Counted from the stretch's first letter, positions 43,369 through 53,381 are shown. The stretch: DNA of 64,000 nucleotides from Methylobacteriaceae bacterium (GCA_020638135.1 JACKJE010000014.1:1-64000), one strand, 5' to 3'. Translations and numbers: made by a program. Notes: generated by a model from the letters alone, not told the origin.

Positions 43369-45446
43369 TCCACGACAATCGGCGCGACGGCCGCGGTCAA
43401 TCGCGTGGCCGCGCGCGTACTGCTCGAATTTCGTACGCTGTGGCTGATTCCACAGAGTCGATTGCAAGTGCGCATCTGCTCGCGAACATCATCCGCACCG
43501 AGCCAGAAGCGCCGCAGGTCGCCATCTTTCTCCAGTTTCTCGCCTCTGAAATCCGCCGCGAAACACAGCCGGGCGACGCCGTAATGGTCGACCATCACGT
43601 TCCGCTCGTAAGTGTTGCAAAGGTGCTCGCGCGTCTCGACGCCGGACGCCCAGCCCCTGGTCAAATTCTCCCGTGCCGAGATCGAGGAAAAATACATGCG
43701 CACCTGTCGTAACCAGGTCGTGTTCAGTCCCAGAGAAAACCGATCATCGCAGGCGCGGATGATGTCGACGAGTTCGTCGGGATCGACCGCGCTCTGTTCA
43801 GCGAAAAAGCGGTCATCGTCCGGACCGCCGAACGACGGTTGAACGAAATTGAGCTTCAGTTTGTCGACTTCGAGATCGTTGAGAACGAAATCGTAAAACT
43901 CGGGAAGCTCCCGGTAATTCTCGGCGAACACGAGGCCCATCGCGTAGATCTTCGTTTTTCGCGCACCCAGCCGCCCGCGCGCATCGCGCAGCAGGCGCAA
44001 GGCTCTTGTCGCCTTCTCGAATGCCCCTGGAACGCCGCGCGTCCGGTCGTGAAGGTCTGCTCTGTGGCTGTTCAAAGAAATCGAAATTTCGTGCGGCCCC
44101 TCCGCGATCATTCGCTCGGCCATCTCCGCCGAACGTATGCGCGTGCCGTTGACGACTGAAATACAGGTCAGTCCAAGGCGTCGACACTCACGCGAGACAT
44201 CGAAATAGTCATCGAGGTCCAGCATGCTTTCGCCGCCGCAGATGACGACGGACGCGGACGGATTGAGCTCCTTCAGTTCTCCCATCACGCGGCGGCGGCC
44301 TTCGCGAGACAGGTAGGACGCGCGGTCGCGATCGTCGTCATGCCAGAAGACGCAGTGCTCGCATTTGAGATTGCATCGCTTGTTGATCGAGAGGAACAAA
44401 AAGCGCGGCGGGTTTGCCAATGCGCGAAATTTCGGTTCTTCACCGTCGCGCTTCGCGGTCTGCGGCGCGACCGGGGCCTTGGAAAAATCCCACAGCGCCT
44501 CGCCCCATATCCGTGTCGGCGAATCTTTCTTCGCGCCGGCCAGCGAGCACAGCAGCTTGGACGTCTCGCGCAGCAATGGCTTCGGCGCTCTGGTCAACCG
44601 GGTCTCGAACAGCCGATAGATTTCTCGCTTGCGCTGCTCGCGGAGAGCGTCGTACGCGCGCTGGACGACCGGTTCGATCAGCGCGCGTTCGCGATCGGCG
44701 AGCGGCGGCGGGGCGGAGGGCTGTGTCGGCGGCCCAAGCAGGTTCAAGAGATCGAAGAACTCCTCGAGGCCGTCGTCGCTGTAATTCTGCAGAACAGGAT
44801 CGAGATATTCGGGCAGACACTCGTCGACGACGGACCAGGACAGTCTTTCATCGTATGTCGCGTAGGTCCGGACCTTGGACAGTCGAAAATAGACATCGTG
44901 AATGATGCAATTCAAATGAGCGGTAAACAGATTGCCGGGAAGCACGAAATGGTCGCGCGGAACGTCGAACCCCGGCGTGTGAACCGCCTGCACGTAACGG
45001 ACAGCGTCACGCCTGAAAATACGATACTGGTAGTTGACTGCCTTCGGGGCGTCGCTCAGGCGGGTTGGCCAGCGCGAATAGACATATCGACCGTCGATGA
45101 TGTGTAATTCGCGACGGCACGCGGCTACGACCGTCGCGTCCACAATCGCGGCATTCAGCCAGTCCACCAGCGCGCGCGACGGAAATTCATCGTCGTCGAT
45201 CCGCCAGATCCAATCGGCGGACGCAGCCCGGGCGCCATGTTCGACCATGCCCGCCTCGGCAAAATCGGCGGTCGGCTCGCAGGTCGTTACGCGAGCGCCG
45301 AGAGACGCCAGAAGCTCCAGCGTATTGTCGCGGGAACGAAGGTCGACGACATAAAGGGGCTCAATGCCAAGTTCACGGTAGGCGTTCAGCAGCGGGCTGA
45401 TGTGCGCCGCGCCATCTCGCGTCGGAATGATTACGTCGTATTTCAT
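43365..45446 (-). CDS. Glycosyltransferase fused to a radical SAM domain
   Basis: A 693-residue two-domain protein. Residues 1 to about 325 are a GT-A-type glycosyltransferase-like domain (YDVIIPTRDGAAHISPLL; acidic IDDDEF at 83-88 in the place of the DxD). They align with the stand-alone protein encoded at 45749, down to the tail LLRETSKLLCSL...WDFSKAP. Residues 345-693 are a radical SAM domain with RCNLKCEHC (Cys358, Cys362, Cys365), VICGGES, EISISLNSHR, and late cysteines (LCF, CNRLC) that may bind a second cluster. No described enzyme with this architecture is known to me. Coupled to the AGE epimerase. Confidence 0.88.
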   Translation of the reverse strand: MKYDVIIPTRDGAAHISPLLNAYRELGIEPLYVVDLRSRDNTLELLASLGARVTTCEPTADFAEAGMVEHGARAASADWIWRIDDDEFPSRALVDWLNAAIVDATVVAACRRELHIIDGRYVYSRWPTRLSDAPKAVNYQYRIFRRDAVRYVQAVHTPGFDVPRDHFVLPGNLFTAHLNCIIHDVYFRLSKVRTYATYDERLSWSVVDECLPEYLDPVLQNYSDDGLEEFFDLLNLLGPPTQPSAPPPLADRERALIEPVVQRAYDALREQRKREIYRLFETRLTRAPKPLLRETSKLLCSLAGAKKDSPTRIWGEALWDFSKAPVAPQTAKRDGEEPKFRALANPPRFLFLSINKRCNLKCEHCVFWHDDDRDRASYLSREGRRRVMGELKELNPSASVVICGGESMLDLDDYFDVSRECRRLGLTCISVVNGTRIRSAEMAERMIAEGPHEISISLNSHRADLHDRTRGVPGAFEKATRALRLLRDARGRLGARKTKIYAMGLVFAENYRELPEFYDFVLNDLEVDKLKLNFVQPSFGGPDDDRFFAEQSAVDPDELVDIIRACDDRFSLGLNTTWLRQVRMYFSSISARENLTRGWASGVETREHLCNTYERNVMVDHYGVARLCFAADFRGEKLEKDGDLRRFWLGADDVREQMRTCNRLCGISHSVRNSSSTRAATRLTAAVAPIVVE

Positions 45447-45748
45447 CTGTCAATCACAGCGGGGCGGGCCGGATCCGGGAACTCAGGACGCCATGGCGTT
45501 CGGGACTGCTGGCCGCCCCTTGTCCACTCGTCCTTGCCTCGCGACCTTCGGTGTACGGCAACCGAGCCGTTCAAGTTCGGCGTCCACCCGTCGGTCGCCA
45601 GCAACATGCGCCGCGCAGCCTTAGTTGTCTACCCCGTCTGGCCGTCTTCAGCGGGCGCGCAGCAGGACTGGGCGCCACGCAGGCCCAGACCATTTGTAGC
45701 CGCCGCGATCTGATTGTTCGCGCCGCAGGCGTGTCACGCGCGCATCCC
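45447..45748. other. 302-bp gap between the two glycosyltransferase paralogues
   Basis: No supported gene, hairpin or regulatory dyad was seen. Short frames lack ribosome sites. It may hold a promoter for the fusion gene. Confidence 0.5.
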
Positions 45749-46765
45749 TCATCGGAGGATCTCGTGGGCAGGCTGTATCGTCTTGTCCGGCGCAGCGCTC
45801 ATATTCCAGATGGCGTCGCCCCATAATTGTGCGGCGCGCAGGCCGGTCGGCGCAGCGAGCGTGCAGAGCAGCTTCGAGAGCTCACGCAGCAACGGCCGCG
45901 GCGCGAGCTTCAGCCCGGGCATGATCATGCGTAACGCGGAAAGAATTCTCTGCTCGCGCGCGAGGTCCGCAGCAAGATTCGCGACGCCAGCGAGCAGCTC
46001 GGTTTCGCGCTCGGTCAGCGGCGGCAATTCATGCGGAACCGGCGGGCGCCCCAGTGCGGAAAGCAGGCCCGAGAATTCGTCGAGTCCGTCATCCCGATAA
46101 TGATGCAATTTGCGATCGAGATATTCCGGCAAGGATTCGTCTGCGACGGCCCATGACAGCTCCTCGTTCGCTCTTGCATAGCTGCGCACCTTCGCGAGCC
46201 GTCGCGCGACGCCACGGATCACGCAATTCGCGTGAATGGTGAACAGCGCGCCAGACAGGACGGCCGCATCGGGCGGCACTTCAATGCCGGCGGTGTGGAC
46301 TTCATGCACATAGCGCACGCGATCACGTCGGAAGATTCGGTACTGGTAATTGATGGCTTGCTGGTCGTACCCGTTCAGGCGCGTCGGCCAGCGCGAATAG
46401 GCGCGCCTGCCGCCCACACTATGGATTTCGCGGCGACTCACGCCGAGGACGTGCGTGCGTGGTTCTGCCCGCGCCACCCACTCGACCAAAGCGCGCGATG
46501 GAAATTCGTCGTCGTCCAACCGCCAGACCCAGTCGGTCGCCGCGGCTTCCGCGCCTCGCTGGATCATGCCGGATTCCGCGAAATCGCCGAAAGGTACGCA
46601 GGTGACGGCACGCGCGCCCTGCGCGGCGAGAATGTCCGCAGTGCCGTCGACGCTTCGAGCGTCGACGATGTAAAGCGGCTCAATCCCGAGATCGCGGTAT
46701 GCCGCAAGAAACAACGCAATATGCGCCGCGCTGTCCCGGGTCGGGATGAAGAGATCGAAATTCAT
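45749..46765 (-). CDS. Stand-alone GT-A-type glycosyltransferase-like protein
   Basis: A 338-residue protein homologous to the N-terminal half of the fusion encoded at 43365. Shared features are FIPTRDSAAHI, GIEPLYIVDARS, acidic LDDDEFPSRALVEW at 83-96, SRWPTRLNGY, INYQYRIFRRDRVRYVHEVHT, and the C-terminal LLRELSKLLCTL. No membrane helix. Probable nucleotide-sugar-dependent transferase; donor and acceptor are unknown. A duplication followed by fusion to radical SAM, or loss of that domain, explains the pair. Confidence 0.83.
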   Translation of the reverse strand: MNFDLFIPTRDSAAHIALFLAAYRDLGIEPLYIVDARSVDGTADILAAQGARAVTCVPFGDFAESGMIQRGAEAAATDWVWRLDDDEFPSRALVEWVARAEPRTHVLGVSRREIHSVGGRRAYSRWPTRLNGYDQQAINYQYRIFRRDRVRYVHEVHTAGIEVPPDAAVLSGALFTIHANCVIRGVARRLAKVRSYARANEELSWAVADESLPEYLDRKLHHYRDDGLDEFSGLLSALGRPPVPHELPPLTERETELLAGVANLAADLAREQRILSALRMIMPGLKLAPRPLLRELSKLLCTLAAPTGLRAAQLWGDAIWNMSAAPDKTIQPAHEILR

Positions 46766-46915
46766 GAAGCCGACGCCAGATCAACGCGATGGCGCGCGCG
46801 TCGCCACAAGGCTCGACGCCTTCTTAGGCGAACGGCGCCCGCTATTCAACCTGCAAGCACCGACCACGGAGCGCACGACATCCGTGGCGCGCGCGGACCT
46901 ATGGCCATCGCGAGA

Positions 46916-47674
46916 TCATTGCAGGGCCTCGGCAACGGTCCAGACCCCGACCGTCAGGGCGAAGACGGCCGTCCCCACCACCGGCGAGACAAGCGCCGCC
47001 GCCGACCCTGTCGCAAACAGGCCGATCAAAAGCCGCCCCTTGACGCCCGCGCCAAACCATTTCCTGACTTTGGGATCGTCGCCGAGCACGTTCGCGGCCG
47101 CCATGCGCAGCCGCATATAGGCGAGAAGCGACACCAACAGGGCGAGGCCGTACATGCAGACGGAAAGTCTGGAATATTCGGACCGGACGACCCAGGCGGT
47201 CGTGAAGGGAAAAGCGGCGAGCGACGCGACGAATGCCGCGTCGTGAAGGATGAAGCGTCTGTCCAGCGCGTGGACCACTTCGATCAGGGCGTGATGATCC
47301 GCCCAATAGAGGGTGAGATAGGCCGCCGTTATCGAATAGCACATCACGACCGGCGCCCATTTCGACAACAGACTGCAATCTTCGCAAGCCGGCGCGTCAG
47401 CGCTCGCGAGGAAAGCGATCGTCACGACGCCCAATGCGCAATCCGCGAGGGCTGCTCCGGCCGAGCGGTTTCTGCGGACAATCCGACGATGCATGTAAGT
47501 GGGCCGCGCGAGGGTCGCCTGCGTCGGCGCCGCTGGCGCGAGGCCCAGCGCCCGCGCGCCGAGCGCAACGCCATCGGTCGCCGAGGCGGCTGTCGCAATG
47601 AGCAGGATCGCCCAAGACGAGATACAGATTGCCGCATAGGCCCAACTCAGGATCACCGCCAGTGTTTCGAGCAT
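46916..47674 (-). CDS. Polytopic membrane protein, distantly TMEM175/DUF1211-like
   Basis: A 252-residue protein with about six hydrophobic segments. The stretch HHALIEVVHALDRRFILHDAAFVASLAAFPFTTAWV resembles the central part of bacterial TMEM175-type channels (two His, then a helix ending in PFPT-like residues), but the usual N-terminal FSDG motif is missing. The identification is therefore weak. It could be a transport or accessory protein of the surrounding glycan cluster. Confidence 0.65.
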   Translation of the reverse strand: MLETLAVILSWAYAAICISSWAILLIATAASATDGVALGARALGLAPAAPTQATLARPTYMHRRIVRRNRSAGAALADCALGVVTIAFLASADAPACEDCSLLSKWAPVVMCYSITAAYLTLYWADHHALIEVVHALDRRFILHDAAFVASLAAFPFTTAWVVRSEYSRLSVCMYGLALLVSLLAYMRLRMAAANVLGDDPKVRKWFGAGVKGRLLIGLFATGSAAALVSPVVGTAVFALTVGVWTVAEALQ

Positions 47675-47778
47675 GCGCGATTACTCCGCTCGCCTGTTCA
47701 CACGAGGCGCGCGGCGCCGGCATTGTTTAGAATGGCTCGGCATCAATCTGTCTCCGCGGTTAGGCCAACGCCCCAGTC

Positions 47779-49203
47779 CTACCGTTGGGGCGCGGCCCTG
47801 ACGCCCGCGCCGCCATCGCCCACCGGGCGATATTGATAGAGATCGTCGCGGATGAGCGCGACCAGGGATCTTGTGGATTCCGCCCATCCGAGCGGCGGAA
47901 CGGACGCGACATGCGCTGTGCTTGTGAGCGCCTCGCGGATGCAGCGCGCGAGATCGGCGTCATCGAGCGCGCGAAAATAGGCGACATTGGCGCTGCCGAT
48001 CTCGCGAAAGACCGGAATGTCCGAGGCGATCGCCCGCAAGCCGAATTGCGCGGCCTCGACGAGAGGCAAGCCGAACCCTTCCGCGAAGGACGGCGCGATG
48101 AGCCGCGTGGCGGCGCTGTAGAGCTCGCGCAGGTCCGCGTCGTGGACGTTCTCGAGCCAGAACAGCCTGCGGTCGAATTCCGGATGCTCGACAATGCGCG
48201 ACTGCAGGGCGCGCGTGTTCCAACCGCTGCCGCCAACGATCACATAGCGCGCATCGACCCCGTCGTCCCAGAGCCGCTGGAACGCGGCGAGCGCGATCGG
48301 GTAGCCTTTGCGGGGTTCGATCGTTCCGACGCTCAGAAAGAAAGGCAAGGGATCGGCGCAAATCGCTCGCAGCTTCGATGAAACGGAATGCCGCGAGGCG
48401 ACCTTGAAGTCCGCCCCCAGACGCCACCATCCGATCTTCTGGTCAGCACGCCAGCGCGCGCCCGCATATTCGATGAAATCGTCCGCCGTGCTTTTCGAGA
48501 TCGCCACGACGGCATCGGCCCTGACGGCGAGCGTATCGAGCCAATCGGCGAACGCGTGCGACACGTCGGCGAAAGCCGATGGATAGAGAACGGGAATGAG
48601 GTCGTACATCACGACGACCGACAGGGCGCCACGCTCGGCGACCACGCGCATCATCTCCTCGTATTCGCTCGCGCAATTCCAGCAGGCGTCGATCATGACG
48701 AACCGATCGCCTGCCGCGATTTCGACGACGGGCCCGAGATCGGGAGCGGCGAGATATTGGTGAAGGCGCCCCTGCGAGATCGCGACCGGTATCGCCTCGC
48801 CGCTCCGCAACACGGCGGCGACGACTTCGCGTACGACCCGCTGGATTCCGGTCACGCCGCCCTGCCTGTGCAATATGGTCGCGTCGATCAGCAATCGGGG
48901 CGACGACATGTCGCCGTCGGCGGCGGCGGCTGGCGGGGAGGAAGACGCGGCCGGTCGCACCTCGGCGCCCTCCCGTCTCGCGACGCTAATGGCGTTGACG
49001 ATCGCACGAGCGCCGGTCTTGAATTTCTCAGGAACCGAGTTGCGCGCGAGACGACTGATGGTCCAGTAGAGCTGCTTCATCAGCAGCACCCAGAACGAAT
49101 TTATCCGGTTGAGGCTGGAATCCAGCGCGACCAATCGATCACGCACCTCGAATAGCTCGTCTTCGAGCTGCGCCAGCAGGTATCGTTCATAGTCCTGACG
49201 CAT
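47779..49203 (-). CDS. GT4-family glycosyltransferase (GT-B fold)
   Basis: A 474-residue protein. Residues 1-90 are a charged, partly helical extension. The GT-B enzyme follows with LLIDATILHRQGGVTGIQRVVREVV at its start and FFLSVGTIEPRKGYPIALAAFQRLW opening the nucleotide-binding half. The GT4 EX7E motif is intact in EGFGLPLVEAAQFG. It probably transfers a hexose to a growing surface glycan. It resembles the plus-strand transferase at 54518. Confidence 0.9.
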   Translation of the reverse strand: MRQDYERYLLAQLEDELFEVRDRLVALDSSLNRINSFWVLLMKQLYWTISRLARNSVPEKFKTGARAIVNAISVARREGAEVRPAASSSPPAAAADGDMSSPRLLIDATILHRQGGVTGIQRVVREVVAAVLRSGEAIPVAISQGRLHQYLAAPDLGPVVEIAAGDRFVMIDACWNCASEYEEMMRVVAERGALSVVVMYDLIPVLYPSAFADVSHAFADWLDTLAVRADAVVAISKSTADDFIEYAGARWRADQKIGWWRLGADFKVASRHSVSSKLRAICADPLPFFLSVGTIEPRKGYPIALAAFQRLWDDGVDARYVIVGGSGWNTRALQSRIVEHPEFDRRLFWLENVHDADLRELYSAATRLIAPSFAEGFGLPLVEAAQFGLRAIASDIPVFREIGSANVAYFRALDDADLARCIREALTSTAHVASVPPLGWAESTRSLVALIRDDLYQYRPVGDGGAGVRAAPQR

Positions 49204-49274
49204 CTCTCACAACATCAAGACGTCTACCCGTCGTACGTCCGGACGGACCGCACGAACGCCGTCGTCGGAACCGG

Positions 49275-50801
49275 TCACGCGGCGAGTCGCGGCTCCCAGT
49301 AGCTGGCTCTCTCGAACATGAAGCGCGCCTGCGCATAGTGAAAGAGCATTCGCGTCACGTAGGGTCCAGCTTGCGGGCGACGCGCGGTCGCGGCGACAAC
49401 GCGGTTCCACATCCGCCCTTCCTTCTCGCCGAGGCGGCGGACATTGGCTGCGACCTGAAGCGCCTGCCGGTCGATCTCCCGCAAGACGGAATCGTCGTTC
49501 TGCGCCGAGGGCGCGCCGCCGCGCACCTTCGCAAAATTCTCGATGAACATGAGCATTCTTTCGCCGAACGCCGCAGGCGAATAGAGTTTGTTGCACAGCG
49601 TCTGCAGGCCGGCCTGCAGTTCGTCCATCGTCATGTGGCGTGGCTGGATGTTCGAGCCCCACGGCACCGCCTGGGTATTTGGTCCGCCGGTGATCAATCG
49701 ACCTTCGCGCTCGATCCGCGCGCGCAACGGCGTCGTTTCGGAGGCCATCAGTGCGCCCAGCGTGAAGATGGGCACGGAACTCGACATCGCGAAATCAAAC
49801 TGCGTCTGAAAGATATCCGAACGATCGGAATCGAACCCGACGATCATGCCGCCCATGACGCAAATGCCGCGCTCGATGAATTTCTTCACCTGCTGCGTGA
49901 GGTCGATCCTCAGATTCTGCCGCTTGCCGGTTTCGCGCAGGCTTTCCGGATTGGGCGTCTCGATGCCTATGAAGACCCCCGTGACGCCGGCGTCCACGCA
50001 CATGTCGAGCAATTCCTCATCGCGGGCCGCGTCGATCGACACCTGCGTGAAGAAATCCATCGGATGATCGCGCCGCCACCAGGCCATCGCCGCCAGCAAT
50101 TCCTTGCAACGGCTGCGATAGGCGGTGAAATTGTCATCGGCGAGGAATGTGTAGCGATATCCGAGTGCGTAGAGCTGATCGAGCTCTGCCAGCACGTTGG
50201 CGATCGGCTTGTGGCGCTGTTTGCGACCCGCATACTGGATGACGTCGCAGAACTCGCAATCGAACGGACAACCGCGCGACGTCTGCACCACGCCGGTCAG
50301 CGCGCGGTGGTTCGGATAGAGATCCCACCGCGGCCTCGGCGAGGTCCTGAGGTCGGGCTGGCCGCCGATGTAGTGCTCCTGCGGATTGCCGTTCCTGAGA
50401 TGCGCGAAGAACTCTCCGGCGATCTCCTCGGCTTCGCCGGTCACCATGATGTCGCAATGACCCCGAAGCTCCGCCGGGCTGAGCGTGGCGAGCGGCCCGC
50501 CAATGATGACGCGCTTGCCGCGCCGACGGAATTCGTCGGCGACGGCCGCCATGCGCTTGCGCTGGTTCACCTTGCCGGTGATCGCGATCCAGTCGGCGGG
50601 ATGATTGAAGTCGATCGCCGACAGGTTCTCGTCGCACAGTGAAATATGGAAGTCTTCGGGCGCCAGCGCCGCGACAGTGGTGCTCGGCAGATCGCCCATG
50701 ACGGCGCCCGGCGCAAATCCGCCAGCCGCGATAACGTCCGCGCTGATGTAGCTCAGAAAATCGGAGCGCGGATTGACAATATACAGAGACGACGACGCCA
50801 A
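49275..50801 (-). CDS. B12-binding-domain radical SAM enzyme
   Basis: A 508-residue protein. An N-terminal cobalamin-binding-type domain (about 1-145; GKRVIIGGPLATLSPAELRGHCDIMVTGEAEE) precedes a radical SAM domain with GCPFDCEFCD (Cys178, Cys182, Cys185) and a C-terminal extension of the DUF4070 type. The layout is that of class B radical SAM methylases such as the hopanoid methylases, but this protein cannot be assigned to one. In this cluster it may methylate or rearrange a sugar or lipid precursor. The gene stands alone with short gaps on both sides. Confidence 0.88.
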   Translation of the reverse strand: MASSSLYIVNPRSDFLSYISADVIAAGGFAPGAVMGDLPSTTVAALAPEDFHISLCDENLSAIDFNHPADWIAITGKVNQRKRMAAVADEFRRRGKRVIIGGPLATLSPAELRGHCDIMVTGEAEEIAGEFFAHLRNGNPQEHYIGGQPDLRTSPRPRWDLYPNHRALTGVVQTSRGCPFDCEFCDVIQYAGRKQRHKPIANVLAELDQLYALGYRYTFLADDNFTAYRSRCKELLAAMAWWRRDHPMDFFTQVSIDAARDEELLDMCVDAGVTGVFIGIETPNPESLRETGKRQNLRIDLTQQVKKFIERGICVMGGMIVGFDSDRSDIFQTQFDFAMSSSVPIFTLGALMASETTPLRARIEREGRLITGGPNTQAVPWGSNIQPRHMTMDELQAGLQTLCNKLYSPAAFGERMLMFIENFAKVRGGAPSAQNDDSVLREIDRQALQVAANVRRLGEKEGRMWNRVVAATARRPQAGPYVTRMLFHYAQARFMFERASYWEPRLAA

Positions 50802-50934
50802 GAGACAGCCCCAATTCGATTTCGTCGAATTAATATAAGGCGTTAGCCGGATGGGGGCAACGGCGCCGTCTCAGATGCATCGGTTCCCGCGCCGCTAGAT
50901 CAGGCAGAGCGGCGGCGGCGGCCGGCGCCGCGGA

Positions 50935-52113
50935 CTACTTCGCTGTTCCCGGCGCGTGACCGCCGAGGGGTTTCAGCCGGTCGAACGCCCGGCGCATGCT
51001 CCGGCGCGCCTCGGTCGTATGGGCTTCTGTCAGCAGCGAAAAACCGTAACCGACGCCGATGCAGACGACGGTTCCAACACCGAAAGCGATCCAGTGCTCG
51101 CCAGTCGCGAGCGCAACGCCCCATTCCGCGCCGAACCAGCGCATTGCCGCGGCGCGCATCAGGATCAGCAGCGGCAGATGGACGCAGTAGAGCGAGAACG
51201 AGAAGTCGGCCAGCTGCTTGTGCAGCGGCGTGTGCAGAATACGCCAGCTTTCGGGAGGACTGTCGCGCACCGCAAGCATGAGATTGAGGAAAACGATCGT
51301 CGATGCGTAGTCGGACGCCGTCTGAAGGAAGGGGAAGGCTTCGAGGTAGGGGCCGCGCACGAGCAGACGGATCGGCAGCAGCAGCGCGAGATAGAGAGCC
51401 GCCGAAATCCAGCGCGACCGGATGATTGCGCGGGGCGCGAGCGACGCCAACGCGCCCAACGCCCACAGCCCGTAGCCCGTCAGAAACCAGCTGTCCGGGA
51501 TCGCCAGAACGATGACCAGGACCACGCCCAAGGCAAATCCCGCCGCGCGGACCAGCGGCGAATATTGTCTGGCGACCGGCAGAAGCAGCAGGGGAAACGT
51601 CACATAATACCAGAATTCGCAGGCGAGCGACCAAAGCGGTCCGTTTGTTCCGAAGAACGGAAAATAGATCTCCTGAAGATTGAGCGCGGTCGTGAACGCA
51701 AGCGTCGGCGTGAAGCGCCCGGCAAAGGCCGGACTGTCGTAGACGCCTGCGCCCGCGAACCAGAAGCGGCCGACGCCGTCCAGCACGGCGGTGAGCAGGA
51801 TTGCCGGGACGAGCACGATATAGACGCGCGTGAAGCGGTGGATCAGGTAGTGCTGAAGAAACGGCTTGTCGCCCCGCGCCTGGGATATGACCGCGCCGCC
51901 GACCAGATAGCCGGACATCACGAAGAAGGCGACGAGCGCCGGATGGCCGAAACCGAAGCTGACGAAGAACCAGGACAGATAGACGAAGATCGAATGCGGC
52001 GCCGTCATGATGTCGGCGAGATTCACGAAGGCGTTCTGGGAGTGGACGCCCAGCACCAGCAATGCGCCGGCCCAGCGGCACAGATCGATGAATTGCGAGA
52101 GCAGCGGCGTCAT
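50935..52113 (-). CDS. Acyltransferase-3 family membrane O-acyltransferase
   Basis: A 392-residue protein with ten or so helices. The N-terminal DLCRWAGALLVLGVHSQN holds the family's catalytic His (His24), followed by FVMSGYLVGG and a TRVYIVLVPAILL stretch. SLACEFWYYVTFPLLLLP and SLYCVHLPLLILM are typical later motifs. Such enzymes acetylate or acylate surface sugars. It lies 28 bp after the GSCFA gene, in the same direction, suggesting joint modification of one glycan. Confidence 0.9.
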   Translation of the reverse strand: MTPLLSQFIDLCRWAGALLVLGVHSQNAFVNLADIMTAPHSIFVYLSWFFVSFGFGHPALVAFFVMSGYLVGGAVISQARGDKPFLQHYLIHRFTRVYIVLVPAILLTAVLDGVGRFWFAGAGVYDSPAFAGRFTPTLAFTTALNLQEIYFPFFGTNGPLWSLACEFWYYVTFPLLLLPVARQYSPLVRAAGFALGVVLVIVLAIPDSWFLTGYGLWALGALASLAPRAIIRSRWISAALYLALLLPIRLLVRGPYLEAFPFLQTASDYASTIVFLNLMLAVRDSPPESWRILHTPLHKQLADFSFSLYCVHLPLLILMRAAAMRWFGAEWGVALATGEHWIAFGVGTVVCIGVGYGFSLLTEAHTTEARRSMRRAFDRLKPLGGHAPGTAK

Positions 52114-52141
52114 TGTCGGCCCGGTCGAGCGAAGCGCGCGA

Positions 52142-53341
52142 TCACGCCGACTCGATCGCCTCCTCGTCGCAGATCACGGCGTTGTTGGTCTCGGCTTCGG
52201 CGGCCACGTCGAGCTTCATCGCCTTGCCGTCGCGCGCCGCCCCATCGTAGCGGTCCGTGAAATGCTCGAAGAATATCTCCATCGCGCGATCCGCCCCGTA
52301 GGGATTGATGCGCCGCGTGTCTTCGCCATAGAAGCGCGGAACGTTGGCCGATACGGTCGCCAGATCATAGGACGGAAAATATGCGACATTCGGTCGCGCC
52401 CGGACGACCTCGTCCGCGGCCGCCCGCAGGATCGCTTTGACGGCGCTGTTCGAGACGGCGACATGACGGTCTTCATAGGTCGCGATAATGCCGACCGGCG
52501 ACACGCTCAGCACCACCCGTACGCGCGGATTGATCGCAGTGATGCGATCGAGCGCCGCGGTAAAGTCCCGAACGACTTCGCCGACGCTCATGTTGTAGAA
52601 TTCATAGACGTCCGGGTCCCACTCCCCGCCCGCGACGCCGGGCGCCAGCTGCAGAATCGCGCCGTCCTTCTTGTGGCGCCAGGTCTCGGTATGGCCGAAT
52701 GTGAAGACGAAGACGTCCATCGTCTCGATCATCGTGCGCACCGCGGCCAGATGCTTCTCCCGGTCCGCATGCATCTCTTCTACCGTCGCAAAGCCGGCCG
52801 GCTCGATACGCGGGCGGAAGGGGTCGACGTAACGCCCGTCTTCCGGTCGCACCCAGAAATCGATCTCCGGTTTGAACCGTCCGTAGGCGCGGTCGATCAA
52901 TTGCAGCAGTTGGGCCGTCGTATAGATGTTCCCGTAGCGGCAAGAGTACATGAAATAGTTCTGCCGGCGGGCTTCGGCGGCCGACATCTGTTCAGGCGCG
53001 CGTTCGGCGAGGTAGTAGTGATAGCCGCTCGCCTGCAGCCGCATCGCGATTTCCTGCGCAAAGCAGCTTCCGGCCGTCGCAACTCTGTCCGCGCGCGTGA
53101 TCCTGAAGGGCGAACGGATGACCGGATCAATCGCGAACGGCGGCACCGACGTGATAGCCTTGCGCCAAAAGCGGTGGTCGGGTAGTGAACTGTACGGGTT
53201 GTCCGGCACGGCGTAAGTCTCCTGAAACTCATGAACTTTCCGGAACGAGCCCGGCGCTGGACCAATAGGGCCCCACACGGCCGTCCGGCCCTTCGCCACG
53301 TCCGGCGCCGCGCTTGCAACGGCCGCCACGCGCCAGATCAT
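52142..53341 (-). CDS. GSCFA-domain protein
   Basis: A 399-residue protein with the diagnostic TAGSCFAQEIAMRL and the family segments NPYSSLPDHRFWRKAI, YGNIYTTAQLLQLI, FVFTFGHTETWRHKKDGAILQLAPG, LSVSPVGIIATY and VAYFPSYDL. GSCFA domains are SGNH-like and occur in polysaccharide clusters, where they probably deacylate or acylate sugars. The start at 53341 lacks a clear ribosome site and adds about 48 weakly conserved residues; the true start may be later. Divergent from the WcbI-like gene. Confidence 0.85.
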   Translation of the reverse strand: MIWRVAAVASAAPDVAKGRTAVWGPIGPAPGSFRKVHEFQETYAVPDNPYSSLPDHRFWRKAITSVPPFAIDPVIRSPFRITRADRVATAGSCFAQEIAMRLQASGYHYYLAERAPEQMSAAEARRQNYFMYSCRYGNIYTTAQLLQLIDRAYGRFKPEIDFWVRPEDGRYVDPFRPRIEPAGFATVEEMHADREKHLAAVRTMIETMDVFVFTFGHTETWRHKKDGAILQLAPGVAGGEWDPDVYEFYNMSVGEVVRDFTAALDRITAINPRVRVVLSVSPVGIIATYEDRHVAVSNSAVKAILRAAADEVVRARPNVAYFPSYDLATVSANVPRFYGEDTRRINPYGADRAMEIFFEHFTDRYDGAARDGKAMKLDVAAEAETNNAVICDEEAIESA

Positions 53342-53381
53342 AATCCATGGCGTCGCGGCGCAACAGGGGGCGGAAGGCTAG

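Noticed and set aside
49275..50801. Assignment as hopanoid C-2 methylase HpnP
   Set aside because: Same domain layout, but no hpn genes nearby and key segments only generally similar; left as B12 radical SAM of unknown substrate.
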